A stretch of 64,000 nucleotides of DNA from Lentzea pudingi (GCF_014646255.1 NZ_BMNC01000002.1:990140-1054139), one strand, 5' to 3'; positions 21,599 to 30,078 are shown, numbered from the stretch's first letter. Notes: generated from the sequence alone by a model not told the origin. Made by a program: numbers and translations.

Positions 21599-22077
21599 CC
21601 AGCACCTTCGTCGGCGTCGACGCCGGCTATGAAAACCGCTGGGAAGCGGAGAAGATCGCGTTGGAGCTGCACGACACCGTGCTGACCACGGCCCGAACGG
21701 TCGCGGTGCACGAGGTCGACAGCCACTTCGCGATGTCCTTCCTCCTGCCGGTTCCCCCGTCCGACGCAGTGGTGAACTCACTGGTCGCGCAGGGTTTCGG
21801 CGTCGCTGTACGTGGTGCGTCCTCAGGACGACTGGTAGGCCCGGAGGCGCTTCGAGTAGGCGCCTCCACTGCTGCCGAGGCCCACCAGTACCGCCGCGAG
21901 GGGCGCGCTCTGCGGTACCAAGGCCAACGGTCGTTGCGCGGCCGTCACGGCGTGTCGGACATCATCGCGTTCACGGCCATAGAGGCCGTTTTCCCGCGCG
22001 GCACCCATACGGTCGACACGCGCGGAAACCTGATGCCGTTCTTCCGCGACGGCAAGTTGGTGCTGGTCATCGACTAG
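21595..22077 (+). CDS. Hypothetical protein coupled to the PHP hydrolase
   Basis: 160-aa soluble protein, no family recognised. The GTG start overlaps the upstream stop (GTGA), which implies coupled translation and a related function. The sequence has no signal peptide; the C-terminal half is basic (QYRREGRALRYQGQRSLRGRHG). It may be a cytoplasmic partner, but that is inference from position only. Confidence 0.65.
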   Translation: MTSTFVGVDAGYENRWEAEKIALELHDTVLTTARTVAVHEVDSHFAMSFLLPVPPSDAVVNSLVAQGFGVAVRGASSGRLVGPEALRVGASTAAEAHQYRREGRALRYQGQRSLRGRHGVSDIIAFTAIEAVFPRGTHTVDTRGNLMPFFRDGKLVLVID

Positions 22078-22080
22078 GTT

Positions 22081-22087
22081 CGCGGAT
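22081..22087 (+). promoter_or_regulatory. Leaderless-type start of the PRPP-synthetase-like gene
   Basis: TAGGTT at 22075-22080 ends 7 nt before the GTG at 22088 and overlaps the stop codon of the upstream gene; no Shine-Dalgarno sequence. The spacing fits a -10 hexamer with transcription starting at the GTG. Confidence 0.4.
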
Positions 22088-23032
22088 GTGCGTGACATCG
22101 CTGTCTTCAGTGGTTCTGCCCATCCCTCACTCGCCGCCGAGATCTGTGGCCACCTCGGTGTCGATCTCTCGCCCAGCCGGCTGACGCGGTTCGCCAACGA
22201 CTGCCTGGAAGTGCAGTTGCAGGCGAACTGCCGTGAGCGGGACGTGTTCCTGATCCAGCCGCTGGTGCCGCCCGTCCAGGAGCACCTGGTCGAACTCCTG
22301 CTGATGCTGGACGCTGCCCGTGGCGCCTCCGCCGCGCGCACGACCGTCGTCCTGCCGCACTACGCGTACGCGCGTTCGGACAAGAAGGACGCACCCCGGA
22401 TCTCGATCGGCGGCCGCCTGGTCGCCGACCTGATGGTGGCCGCGGGCGCGTCCCGGGTGCTGGCGATGACGTTGCACTCGCCGCAGGTGCACGGGTTCTT
22501 CTCGGTGCCCGTCGACCACCTGCACGCCCTGCGCGAACTGGCCGCGCACTTCTCCCGGTACGACCTGTCGAACACCGTCGTGGTGTCGCCGGACCTGGGC
22601 AACGCCAAGGAGGCCGCGCACTTCGCGCGGATCCTCGGGCTGCCGGTCGCGGCCGGCGCCAAGCAGCGGTTCGCCGACGACAAGGTGCAGATCTCGACCG
22701 TCATCGGCGACGTGGGCGGGCGGGACGTGATCGTGCTGGACGACGAGATCGCCAAGGGCTCGACCGTGATCGAACTGCTGGACAAGCTGCGCGAGCGCGG
22801 GGCCGGGTCGATCCGGGTCGCCTGCACGCACGGGCTGTTCTCCGCCGGGGCGCTGGACCGGCTGCAGGCGTTCGACGACGTGCTGGAGATCGTCGCCACG
22901 AACACCGTGCCGATCCCGGACGACAAGGTGGTGCCGAAGCTGGAGGTGCTGTCGATCGCGCCGGCGATGGCCGAGGCGATGCGGCGGATCAACGTCGGCG
23001 AGTCGGTGTCGACGCTGTTCGAGGCCCCGTAG
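22088..23032 (+). CDS. Ribose-phosphate pyrophosphokinase homologue
   Basis: 314 aa, PRPP synthetase fold (two phosphoribosyltransferase-like domains), expected to make PRPP from ribose 5-phosphate and ATP. Recognisable blocks: VFSGSAHPSLA, HYAYARSDKKD (ATP/flexible loop) and VVSPDLGNAKEA. The PRPP-binding loop reads VIVLDDEIAKGSTV, where canonical Prs has VDDMIDTGGT-like sequence, so this is a divergent paralogue and not obviously the housekeeping enzyme. Convergent with the radical SAM gene, 7 bp apart. Confidence 0.8.
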   Translation: MRDIAVFSGSAHPSLAAEICGHLGVDLSPSRLTRFANDCLEVQLQANCRERDVFLIQPLVPPVQEHLVELLLMLDAARGASAARTTVVLPHYAYARSDKKDAPRISIGGRLVADLMVAAGASRVLAMTLHSPQVHGFFSVPVDHLHALRELAAHFSRYDLSNTVVVSPDLGNAKEAAHFARILGLPVAAGAKQRFADDKVQISTVIGDVGGRDVIVLDDEIAKGSTVIELLDKLRERGAGSIRVACTHGLFSAGALDRLQAFDDVLEIVATNTVPIPDDKVVPKLEVLSIAPAMAEAMRRINVGESVSTLFEAP

Positions 23033-23039
23033 TCACTGG

Positions 23040-23945
23040 TCAGAGGTGGCGTTCGTACCTGGTGTGCTGGTCGTGCCGCTGAGGATCGATGCGAACGCCT
23101 CCCGCGAGCTCGCTCAGGTGCTCCGTCAGGAACGACCCGACCTTGCGGTGCCGGCCGTCGCGGATCGACTCGTCCAGCGTGACCCCGTAGGCGAACCCGT
23201 CTGGGGACACCATCAGGTACGCGTCGACCTTGTCCGAGTTCGCCAGCATCTCCAGCGGACCCGAGTAGGTCTCGCGAGCCCTCACGAACGCGTCCGCGAA
23301 CTCCGGGAACGCTAGCTCGTGCACGGCCCGGTTCGTCCACCCCAGCTCGATCGCGCTGAACTGCAACAGCTTCCAGCTGCGCACGCACGGATGGCCTTCC
23401 AGCAGGGTCCCGATCCGGTGCACGTCACGCGCGTTCACCGCGCTCACCACCGTGCGCACCGAGACCTGGATGCCCTCCTGGTCACACCTCGACAGCGCGT
23501 TCACCACCCGGTCGAAGTTGCCGCGCCGGCCTCGCATCCTGTCGTGCCCCTCCGCGACCGCCGAGTCGAGGGAGAGACCGATGTGGTCGCACTTCCGGTA
23601 GGCGGACCAGAGCAGCTCGGACGTGTGATGGCCGTTCGTGTGCACGATCGGCACCAGGCCGATGTTCTCGGCGCAGGAAACCAGAAGAGGCAGGTCCACC
23701 CGCAGGCTCGGGTCACCGCCGGCGAAGACGACGGCGCCCGCGCCACCGGTCCTGATGGCGCGCAGCAGCCGCACCGCCTCATCGGTGAGCAGCGGCTCCC
23801 CGGTGGTGCGGTAGCAGAAACCGCAGCGCAGGTTGCAGTCCGACCAGCACTCCCAATGGACCTTCCTCACCCCGGCACCCGCCAGGGAGTCGACGCAAAG
23901 CTCTCGAACCCGGTCTCCGCACCCTCCGCAAAACCGCGTCTGCAT
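23040..23945 (-). CDS. Viperin-like radical SAM enzyme
   Basis: 301 aa. Radical SAM cluster C37-x3-C41-x2-C44 in SDCNLRCGFCYR; SAM-binding VVFAGGDPSLR at 73-82. The order of later blocks parallels viperin: IGLSLDS (122-128), VRTVVSAVNARD (163-174), SWKLLQFSAIE (190-200, compare RWKVFQ..LIEG), NSDKVDAYLMV (236-246) and a VGSFL tail. An extra N-terminal Cys pair (CGGC, 6-9) may bind metal. Prokaryotic viperins make ddh-nucleotides against phage; whether this one does is inference. GAGGGG 6 nt before the ATG. Third gene of a three-gene operon, 22 bp after the phosphatase. Confidence 0.7.
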   Translation of the reverse strand: MQTRFCGGCGDRVRELCVDSLAGAGVRKVHWECWSDCNLRCGFCYRTTGEPLLTDEAVRLLRAIRTGGAGAVVFAGGDPSLRVDLPLLVSCAENIGLVPIVHTNGHHTSELLWSAYRKCDHIGLSLDSAVAEGHDRMRGRRGNFDRVVNALSRCDQEGIQVSVRTVVSAVNARDVHRIGTLLEGHPCVRSWKLLQFSAIELGWTNRAVHELAFPEFADAFVRARETYSGPLEMLANSDKVDAYLMVSPDGFAYGVTLDESIRDGRHRKVGSFLTEHLSELAGGVRIDPQRHDQHTRYERHL

Positions 23946-23967
23946 CACACGCCCCCTCAGCGCGGGA

Positions 23968-24627
23968 TCAGGTCTTCGGGCGCGAGTCGGGATCCCCGAA
24001 CACGACCTCGGATCCGACCTCCCAGTCGGAGGCGGAGCCGTGCAGGCGCGTCCAGCACCCGCCGAGATGAGGCACCGCGATGTTCGGCAGCCCCTTGGCC
24101 TTCCGCAGCGACCGGATGACGCCACCGTGCGTCACGACCAGGACCGGGCCCTCTCCCAGTTCGGTGAACTTCGCCAGCACGTCGAGAGCCCGCAGCGTCA
24201 CCGCGGTGTCGGTCTCACCGTTGGGCGGGCCTTCGACGGCTCCTGCCTCCCAGGCGGCCAGGTGACCAGGCCACCTGGCCTCGACCTCGGTGGGCGCCAG
24301 ACCCTTCCAGTCGCCCATGTCGCGTTCTCCGAGGGCGCTGTCGCTCACCACGTCGTGAAGCCCGACCGCCTTCGCGAAGATCTCCGCCGTCTGCCTGGCC
24401 CTGAGCAGTCCCGAACAGACGACCAGCCGAGGGTGCGCACCCGAGGAACGGAGCCTCAGCGCCGCGACCTCGGCTTCCGCTCTTCCCTGCGGCGAGATCG
24501 GCTCATCGGAATCGCCGTGCCAGCGAGCCCTGCTGTTCGACAGTGTCTCCGCGTGCCGAATCAGAATGAAGGACTGCAAAGTAGTCCTGCTTCCCAGCCT
24601 GGCCTCGGCTTTTACTGAACCCGCCAT
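23968..24627 (-). CDS. Histidine phosphatase (phosphoglycerate mutase-like)
   Basis: 219 aa. Catalytic RHG-type motif LIRHAET (Arg24-His25), Arg76 in CSGLLRARQT, Glu101 in GERDMGDW and His167 in VTHGG: all core residues of a phosphohydrolase branch member. It could hydrolyse a sugar or nucleotide phosphate; substrate unknown. Its start overlaps the end of the winged-helix/PLD-like gene by 16 nt and the radical SAM gene follows after 22 bp, so the three are one operon. Confidence 0.8.
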   Translation of the reverse strand: MAGSVKAEARLGSRTTLQSFILIRHAETLSNSRARWHGDSDEPISPQGRAEAEVAALRLRSSGAHPRLVVCSGLLRARQTAEIFAKAVGLHDVVSDSALGERDMGDWKGLAPTEVEARWPGHLAAWEAGAVEGPPNGETDTAVTLRALDVLAKFTELGEGPVLVVTHGGVIRSLRKAKGLPNIAVPHLGGCWTRLHGSASDWEVGSEVVFGDPDSRPKT

Positions 24628-25664
24628 TTCCGCACCGTCCTATACGCTTTGGGCGCTTCTTCCACGATGAAGGGAGCACCGATACCGCCACCGAAACCGA
24701 TGAGAATTTCTGCCCAGTTGTCGACGTCAACCGGGATGAATGCGGCCGCGATGACCGCGATGGTCAACCACAGCTTCCACCACCTCTTCAGGAAGCGCCA
24801 CACGATAGCGCCCCGCCGAGGACTGATCGAGCGATCCCACGCGTCGTCGAACACGCGTTGGAAGAGCCGCACGAGATTGGGCACCAGCCCCTGCGGTGAC
24901 CCGAACTCGACCATCACTCCTTCAAGGCTTCGCTGGCTGTAAGGATCGTAGATGTCATAACGAACCACACCACCGTCGACCGAAACGCAGGTGGCCAGTT
25001 CCATGTCCTCCTGCGAGCTGCTGAGCCGCACCTCGACCGTGTCACGATCGTCGAACTGCTCGACCCACTGCCGAATTCGAGTGGCAGAGATGGAACGCAT
25101 GGTCTCACCGCGCCACTTGGCGACCAACGATGGCACCGCGAGAAGAATTCTCACTCGAACACCGGCATCGGCGCGCTCGCGGAGTATTCGCACCGTCTCG
25201 TCATAGGGTGGCGTCGCCAGCATCGGGAGACAGATCTCCTGTTGCGCGGAACGCAGCAGATCCATGAAGGTGTGATAGACGACTTCGTCCTTCATCGCAC
25301 CCAGGACCCGCACATGCGGTTCGAGATTCGCGCGCATCGCGAGCAGCTGGTCGGGAATGCCCGGGTCGCCCAGCTCCGTCGCTATGAGCTCCCGGAGCTT
25401 CGGCACCTGGTGCGTCAACGTCGTCCCGTACGAACCCGTCTGCTGAATCCAGCCTCTCGTCAGCAGCTCCTGTATCGCCCGCCGGGCGTCCGCGGCCGAC
25501 TCCAGCCCGGAATACTGCCGGACAATCTCCACCAGCTCGGCTTCCGGCCGCGCATGCGCACGGGTCGCCATGACCACGGCGAGCACGGACGCCGATCGGG
25601 ACATGCCTTTGCGCTGGAGGTCCTGGGCCAGTTTGACTTCGCTTCTGTCCAACGCAGCTGCCAC
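24612..25664 (-). CDS. Winged-helix + PLD-like protein with C-terminal membrane helices
   Basis: 350 aa, first gene of the operon. Residues 1-95 look like a TrmB-type winged helix (ELLTRGWIQQTGSYGTTL); 110-270 resemble a phospholipase-D-like fold (LLRSAQQEICLPMLATPPYDETVRILRERADAGVRVRILL split over two strands), but no HxK motif is visible, so it may be a ligand sensor, not a nuclease. Two hydrophobic segments near 292-335 predict membrane attachment. GTG with GGAGG 6 nt upstream. Candidate membrane-tethered sensor/regulator; function inferred only. Confidence 0.55.
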   Translation of the reverse strand: MAAALDRSEVKLAQDLQRKGMSRSASVLAVVMATRAHARPEAELVEIVRQYSGLESAADARRAIQELLTRGWIQQTGSYGTTLTHQVPKLRELIATELGDPGIPDQLLAMRANLEPHVRVLGAMKDEVVYHTFMDLLRSAQQEICLPMLATPPYDETVRILRERADAGVRVRILLAVPSLVAKWRGETMRSISATRIRQWVEQFDDRDTVEVRLSSSQEDMELATCVSVDGGVVRYDIYDPYSQRSLEGVMVEFGSPQGLVPNLVRLFQRVFDDAWDRSISPRRGAIVWRFLKRWWKLWLTIAVIAAAFIPVDVDNWAEILIGFGGGIGAPFIVEEAPKAYRTVRKWRVQ

Positions 25665-26115
25665 ACTGGACCTCCGGTGCCAACCTCATGCCGAGCTTAC
25701 CGATCCTCTAGAGATCTGTATGTCTTCCAGGTGGTCGAACGTTACTTCCGCCTTCCCATTCAGAGCATTGAACAGAGGGCAGCGAAGCACGTACCGTACA
25801 GGAGCAACACCATCGGGTTTGCCCAGTTCACAGCTTCGTTCCAGCAAAAACCGCACGTCCGCACGCGACCTCGAAACAAGAAGGTTCACCCGATTGGGTT
25901 TAAGCAACGCACACGACGACAATCAGGCGAACTGATCATTCATTGACAAAAGCATGAAACTGGCCATCACATCGGACACCTGATTCGCAGCGGGCTGGAA
26001 GATTTTCGCCGCACACGATCATGATCTCGACGCAACACCGCTGACGGAGACGAGCACGGCACCTCCCTGCCAGAGACCGGCACAGATTGAGCTCAAGATT
26101 CTCAGTGGAGACCAG
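25665..26115. other. AT-richer divergent intergenic region
   Basis: 451 bp between the minus-strand sensor gene and the plus-strand cupin gene, visibly lower in GC than the surroundings. Apart from one weak ORF (25686-25922, minus) I see no gene. The promoters of both divergent units must lie here. Confidence 0.5.
25686..25922 (-). CDS. Possible small protein upstream of the sensor gene (weak)
   Basis: 78-codon frame starting with TTG, 21 bp upstream of the winged-helix gene and in the same direction. The translation is not obviously a shadow (mixed, non-repetitive; DVRFLLERSCELGK, EVTFDHLEDI), and the DNA is AT-richer than its neighbours. No Shine-Dalgarno, no family recognised. Could equally be chance. 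Confidence 0.25.
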   Translation of the reverse strand: MSSCALLKPNRVNLLVSRSRADVRFLLERSCELGKPDGVAPVRYVLRCPLFNALNGKAEVTFDHLEDIQISRGSVSSA

Positions 26116-26826
26116 ATGATCGGATCTACCCACGTCATTTCGGCACTGCGACCCCTGGCCGTCGCGAGAGCCGCCGAGAACACGAACGCCGCCTGGACGG
26201 AACTCTCGAGGCTGTCCGTGGAGCAGCTCGTGCAGGAACTGCTGTCCGACCCGTCGGAGGCCGTGCTCCGGGAAATGGCCGCGCACTCGTACTTCCACGA
26301 CAACGGGTTCGCGAAGCTGAGAATCCCGCTCCCCGCGGGCTGTCCCGGCCAGTTCCGCATCCACCTCTGGGATCCCGCGGCCGCCCCGCCCGCGCTTCCC
26401 CAGGACGCCCACAACCACCGCTGGCCCTTCATCTCCAGGATCGTGGCCGGCACGGTCACGCAGACGACGTACGTCGCCGAGGGCGATCCCTCAGGCGACC
26501 ACTTCCGCTACCTCCAGCTCCCCATCGCGGCCGCCCCCGGCTACCGGTTCAGCCCGCGAGGCACCTGCACGCTGCACGAGGACGCTGTCGAGCAGGTCGC
26601 CTCGGGAACGGGCTACTACCTCCCACCGCACACGGTCCACCGCGTCAACTCGACCGGCGGGCAGTTCACCGCGACCGCGATGCTGACCCTGAGACCGATC
26701 AGGGAGTCGACCGACCTGTACAGCCTCAACCCGGCGAAGGGGAAGGCACTGCCACCCGACCCACCGCGGTTCTCGACGGACGTCCTCCGCCGCCTGCTGG
26801 CCCGGCTGCGCGAGAACCTCGACTAG
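26116..26826 (+). CDS. Cupin-fold (cysteine-dioxygenase-like) protein
   Basis: 236 aa. Cupin metal site suggested by H99-x-H101 (DAHNHRWPF), His154/Glu155 in CTLHEDAVE and His172/His175 in LPPHTVHRV; the overall pattern resembles cysteine dioxygenase-type cupins. Expected to be a soluble non-haem metal oxygenase or a metal-binding sensor; substrate unknown. ATG with GGAG 5 nt upstream. Divergent from the radical SAM operon, which may make it part of the same accessory module. Confidence 0.65.
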   Translation: MIGSTHVISALRPLAVARAAENTNAAWTELSRLSVEQLVQELLSDPSEAVLREMAAHSYFHDNGFAKLRIPLPAGCPGQFRIHLWDPAAAPPALPQDAHNHRWPFISRIVAGTVTQTTYVAEGDPSGDHFRYLQLPIAAAPGYRFSPRGTCTLHEDAVEQVASGTGYYLPPHTVHRVNSTGGQFTATAMLTLRPIRESTDLYSLNPAKGKALPPDPPRFSTDVLRRLLARLRENLD

Positions 26827-26842
26827 GCCGGCCGCCGAGTAG

Positions 26843-27481
26843 TCACTTGAGGTGCGCGAGTGCCGTGATCAGCCGGTCCCCGACGTCGGCCGGTCCGGGC
26901 ATCTTGCGCACCACGGCCCGCTGGTGCGCGAGGCCGTGCAACCCCAGCCACAACGCCACCGCGTCGCCGTAGAGGTCGTCGCTGGCGTGCGCGATCCCCT
27001 CGTCGACGCACACGCCGAGCACCTCGACCAGCAGCGTGAACGCCTCCACGCCCAGTGAGTCGAGGTCGGCGTCGGTGATCGAGGTGTCCTCGACCGACGG
27101 CGTCCAGAGGCCGCCGAACATGATCCGGTAGCGCTGCGGGTGCGCCTGGGCGAAGTCCAGATATCCGTTGCACACCGCGAAAAGCCTCGCTCGCGCGCCA
27201 CCGGCCGCGTTGTCGTCGGCCTCGCGCAGGGTGGCGGTGAGCGCGTCCATCTCCCGCTGCACCACGGCCAGCATGATCGACGGCTGGTCCGCGAAGTGCG
27301 GGTAGATCGACGGCGCCGCGATCCCCGCCTTCCGCGCGACCGAGCGCAGCGTGACCGCGCGTTCGTCGCCGCCTTCGTCCAGGAGCGCGAGCGCCGCCGC
27401 GATGATCTCGTCCCGCAGTTTCCCGCCCTCGCCCCGGCGGTTGCGCCTGCGCGGTTCCGTGTTCGTCACGGCCGTAACCAT
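26843..27481 (-). CDS. TetR/AcrR-family regulator
   Basis: 212 aa. N-terminal helix-turn-helix (VTLRSVARKAGIAAPSIYPHFADQPSIM) with a C-terminal WHG-type ligand domain (CNGYLDFAQAHPQRYRIMFGG). Divergent from the oxidoreductase operon at 27583; two copies of TTA(T/C)GGG(T/C)GTTAG in the shared promoter region are plausible operator half-sites. A second, shorter TetR of the same subfamily is the second gene of that operon. Confidence 0.88.
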   Translation of the reverse strand: MVTAVTNTEPRRRNRRGEGGKLRDEIIAAALALLDEGGDERAVTLRSVARKAGIAAPSIYPHFADQPSIMLAVVQREMDALTATLREADDNAAGGARARLFAVCNGYLDFAQAHPQRYRIMFGGLWTPSVEDTSITDADLDSLGVEAFTLLVEVLGVCVDEGIAHASDDLYGDAVALWLGLHGLAHQRAVVRKMPGPADVGDRLITALAHLK

Positions 27482-27493
27482 ACACCTGAAAGT

Positions 27494-27550
27494 TTATGGG
27501 TGTTAGGCCTTGCGCTCTCAGACTTACGGGCGTTAGCTTATGTCCGTAAG
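27494..27550. promoter_or_regulatory. Candidate TetR operators between divergent genes
   Basis: Direct repeat TTATGGGTGTTAG (27494-27506) and TTACGGGCGTTAG (27524-27536), 30 bp apart; the second overlaps an inverted repeat CTTACGG/CCGTAAG (27523-27529 with 27544-27550). Placed between a TetR gene and the operon it probably controls. Confidence 0.55.
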
Positions 27551-27582
27551 CACAACTGGCAGACACACCGAGGAGCCCCGCG

Positions 27583-28632
27583 ATGAACGCCACGACCGCC
27601 ACCACCCGCGCCACCGAGATCGTCCTGCCGGGTGTCGTCGAGCCCGACGGCCTGCACGTCCAGGTCCGCGACCTGCCGGCGCCGGCCGAGGGCCAGGTCG
27701 TCCTGCGCATGGAGGCGACCGGCGTCTCGTTCGCCGAGCAGCAGATGCGCCTGGGCAAGTACTACGACCAGCCCGCGTTCCCCTTCGTGCCCGGTTACGA
27801 CGTCGTCGGCACGGTGGTCGGGATCGGCCCCGGCGTGGACCGCGACCTGCGCGGACACCGGTTCGCCGTGGTCACCAAGATCGGCGGGTGGGCCAGCCAC
27901 CTGATCGTCGAGGCGGCCGACCTGGTGCCCGTGCCGGACGGCGTGGACTCCGCCGCCGCCGAGACCGTCGCCGTCAACGGCGTCACGGCGTGGCAGATGA
28001 TGTACCGGACCGCGAAGGTCGAGCGCGGCGACACGATCGTCGTGCTCGGCGCGAACGGCGGCGTCGGCTCGACGCTGGTCCAGCTCGCCCGCCACGCCGG
28101 CATCAAGGTCATCGGCACGGCGTCGGAACGTCACCACGACGCGGTGCGCGAACTCGGCGCCATCCCCGTCGACTACCGCGACCCGAACATGTACGACCGC
28201 ATCCGCGAGCTGGCGCCCGAAGGCGTGGACGCCGTGTTCGACCACGTCGGCGGCCCCGGCGTGCACGAGTCCTGGAAGCTGGTCCGCCGCGGCGGCGCGC
28301 TGGTCAACTACGGCTCGGCCGCGACGAAGGACGAGCAGGGCAACGCGATGCTGCCGGTGCTCAAGAACTTCGGCCAGCTCGCGCTGTGGAACCTGCTGCC
28401 CAACGGCAAGCGCGCGGGCTTCTACAACTTCTGGGCCGGCAAGCGTTTCCGCACGGCCGCGTTCCGCGCGCGTCTGGCCGAGGACCTCACGCAGGTGTTG
28501 AGGCTGGTCGAGGCCGGTGCGCTCAAGCCGCAGATCGCCGCACGCATCCCGTTGTCCGAGGCGGGTGCCGCGCTGGCGCTGGCCGAGTCGCGCACGGTGC
28601 TGGGCAAGGTCGTCATCGTCCCGGAGCCGTGA
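27583..28632 (+). CDS. Medium-chain dehydrogenase / quinone oxidoreductase
   Basis: 349 aa, zinc-independent MDR family. N-terminal GroES-like domain (ATGVSFAEQQMRLGKYY, VPGYDVVGTVVGIG), NADPH-binding Rossmann domain with VVLGANGGVGSTLVQLA. Likely reduces quinones or enones using NADPH. First gene of a three-gene operon; its stop overlaps the GTG of the TetR gene (GTGA). Probably repressed by one of the two TetR proteins and induced by reactive electrophiles (inference). Confidence 0.88.
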   Translation: MNATTATTRATEIVLPGVVEPDGLHVQVRDLPAPAEGQVVLRMEATGVSFAEQQMRLGKYYDQPAFPFVPGYDVVGTVVGIGPGVDRDLRGHRFAVVTKIGGWASHLIVEAADLVPVPDGVDSAAAETVAVNGVTAWQMMYRTAKVERGDTIVVLGANGGVGSTLVQLARHAGIKVIGTASERHHDAVRELGAIPVDYRDPNMYDRIRELAPEGVDAVFDHVGGPGVHESWKLVRRGGALVNYGSAATKDEQGNAMLPVLKNFGQLALWNLLPNGKRAGFYNFWAGKRFRTAAFRARLAEDLTQVLRLVEAGALKPQIAARIPLSEAGAALALAESRTVLGKVVIVPEP

Positions 28633-29105
28633 GCAGGCCGGGCTGCCGCCAGGCGATCGTGGCGGCGGCGACCGCCCTGGTCGACTCCGACCACGCCGTG
28701 ACGCTGCGAGCGGTGTCCCGCGCGGCGGACGTGCCCACTTCTGCGATCTACCAGCACTTCCCCGATCCGACAGCGATCTTGCTGGCCGTGTGCCACGAGG
28801 CGTTCGACGAGCTCGAAGCCGCCGTTCTCGGCGCACCCGACGCCTACTCCGCAGGCCTCGCCTACCTCGACTTCGCCGTCCTGCACCCCCGCCGCTACCG
28901 CGTGATGTTCGGTGCGGCCGATCTCTCCTCGCAGGCGCTGCGGCTGTTCACCCGGGTCCTTCCGGATCCCGGCCGCGCGCTGACGTTCTGGCTGGGTCTG
29001 CACGGCCTCGCCGACCAGCGCGCCTCGATCCGCCGCTCGCCCCAGTTCACCGTCATCGCACCGCGCCTGATCACCTCACTCGTCTCCCAGGAGTCCTCAT
29101 CATGA
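28629..29105 (+). CDS. Short TetR-family regulator in the oxidoreductase operon
   Basis: 158 aa, short for TetR. HTH VTLRAVSRAADVPTSAIYQHFPDP and the same LDFAVLHPRRYRVMFGAADL ligand-domain block as the divergent TetR at 26843, so they are paralogues. Starts with GTG overlapping the upstream TGA, and its own TGA overlaps the next ATG (ATGA). Confidence 0.8.
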   Translation: MSRPGCRQAIVAAATALVDSDHAVTLRAVSRAADVPTSAIYQHFPDPTAILLAVCHEAFDELEAAVLGAPDAYSAGLAYLDFAVLHPRRYRVMFGAADLSSQALRLFTRVLPDPGRALTFWLGLHGLADQRASIRRSPQFTVIAPRLITSLVSQESSS

Positions 29106-29677
29106 ACGCCACCGCTGTCCGCGCCACCACCGTCGCGTCCACCGAGGTCGACAACCGCGCCGCCTACCTGGGCTTCGCGTTCGCCTACGTCTTCGGCCAC
29201 GGCGCCGCGCTGCTGTCCAGGTCCGGCACGGTGGTGATGCCGGCCTGGCTGCCGATCGCGCTGCTCGCGTTCGGACTCATCGCCGGCACGGTCTTCGCCA
29301 TGTCCGCGTCGCTGCGTGCCCAGAAAACCGCATCGGAGGCCCGGCGACGAGCCGAGAAGCTGGTCGGGACGGCCTGGATCACCGGGTTCGCCGCCCTCGC
29401 GTTGGCGGTCACGGGCCTGAGCACGGTGTTCGACAAGCCGGAGCTGCAGACCGTGCTGTGGCCCGCCGGCTCGACCATCGTCGTCGGCCTGATCTACATC
29501 GCCGAGGGCGCGATCCGCGGCAACGCCCTGCACTACAACCTGGGCACCTGGCTGATGCTGGTCGCCGCCGCGACGCTGTTCGTGCCGGGCGCCGGGTTCT
29601 TCGGCGTGCTGGCCGTGCTGGGCGGCGGCGCCTACCTCGTGGCGGCGTTCCTGGAGCGCCGACGCCTTGCCGCGTAA
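29102..29677 (+). CDS. Six-helix membrane protein, unknown function
   Basis: 191 aa with about six hydrophobic helices and a C-terminal basic end (ERRRLAA). No family recognised with confidence. ATG overlaps the stop of the TetR gene (ATGA); GGAG 9 nt upstream. Third gene of the coupled operon, so it may export or sense the compound handled by the oxidoreductase. Confidence 0.7.
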   Translation: MNATAVRATTVASTEVDNRAAYLGFAFAYVFGHGAALLSRSGTVVMPAWLPIALLAFGLIAGTVFAMSASLRAQKTASEARRRAEKLVGTAWITGFAALALAVTGLSTVFDKPELQTVLWPAGSTIVVGLIYIAEGAIRGNALHYNLGTWLMLVAAATLFVPGAGFFGVLAVLGGGAYLVAAFLERRRLAA

Positions 29678-29682
29678 GGCGT

Positions 29683-30018
29683 CTACAGCTGCACTCGCAC
29701 CGTGACACGACCCTTGTCGTCACGGTGCGATGTCGCGTGTCCGGTCCGTTCAGCGCCATCGAGTTCGAGGGTGAGCGGGCCGCCCTCGCCGTTGAAGTTG
29801 CGCCACCACGTCTTCGCGTCCGGCATCATCACGCGGATCTCGACGACGTCACCTTTGCGTTGGTAGCCAACGGGTGTGCTGAACGTGCGACCCGACTTGC
29901 GGCCCGTGTACGTCACGACGGTGAGCCCCTTGCGCACGAGCTTGCCGACGAGCGGCGCGTTGCGCAGTCCGACGATCCACCTGTTGACCGTGCGCACAGC
30001 AGGTCCCTGAACTCTCAT
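29683..30018 (-). CDS. Deazaflavin (F420)-dependent nitroreductase-family protein
   Basis: 111 aa. TYTGRKSGRTFSTPVGYQ followed by WWRNF matches the split-barrel FDOR/DUF385 family, which binds F420 (made here through FbiC). Short for the family but containing the core cofactor strand. TACGGT lies 7 nt before the ATG, so the mRNA may be leaderless. The 3' end contains a 12-bp stem (29695-29706/29719-29730) shared with the convergent upstream operon as a possible bidirectional terminator. Confidence 0.75.
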   Translation of the reverse strand: MRVQGPAVRTVNRWIVGLRNAPLVGKLVRKGLTVVTYTGRKSGRTFSTPVGYQRKGDVVEIRVMMPDAKTWWRNFNGEGGPLTLELDGAERTGHATSHRDDKGRVTVRVQL

Positions 30019-30038
30019 GCTTTTCACCGTAGCCTGGT

Positions 30039-30060
30039 AAGTGGAGACCCCCGTCCGCTT
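30039..30060. promoter_or_regulatory. Dyad between divergent reductase and TetR genes
   Basis: AAGTGGA (30039-30045) and TCCGCTT (30054-30060) form a 6-of-7 inverted repeat in the 60-bp divergent promoter region. Candidate operator for the TetR regulator at 30079. Confidence 0.4.
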
Positions 30061-30078
30061 GGCGCGAAGTGAGAAGAA

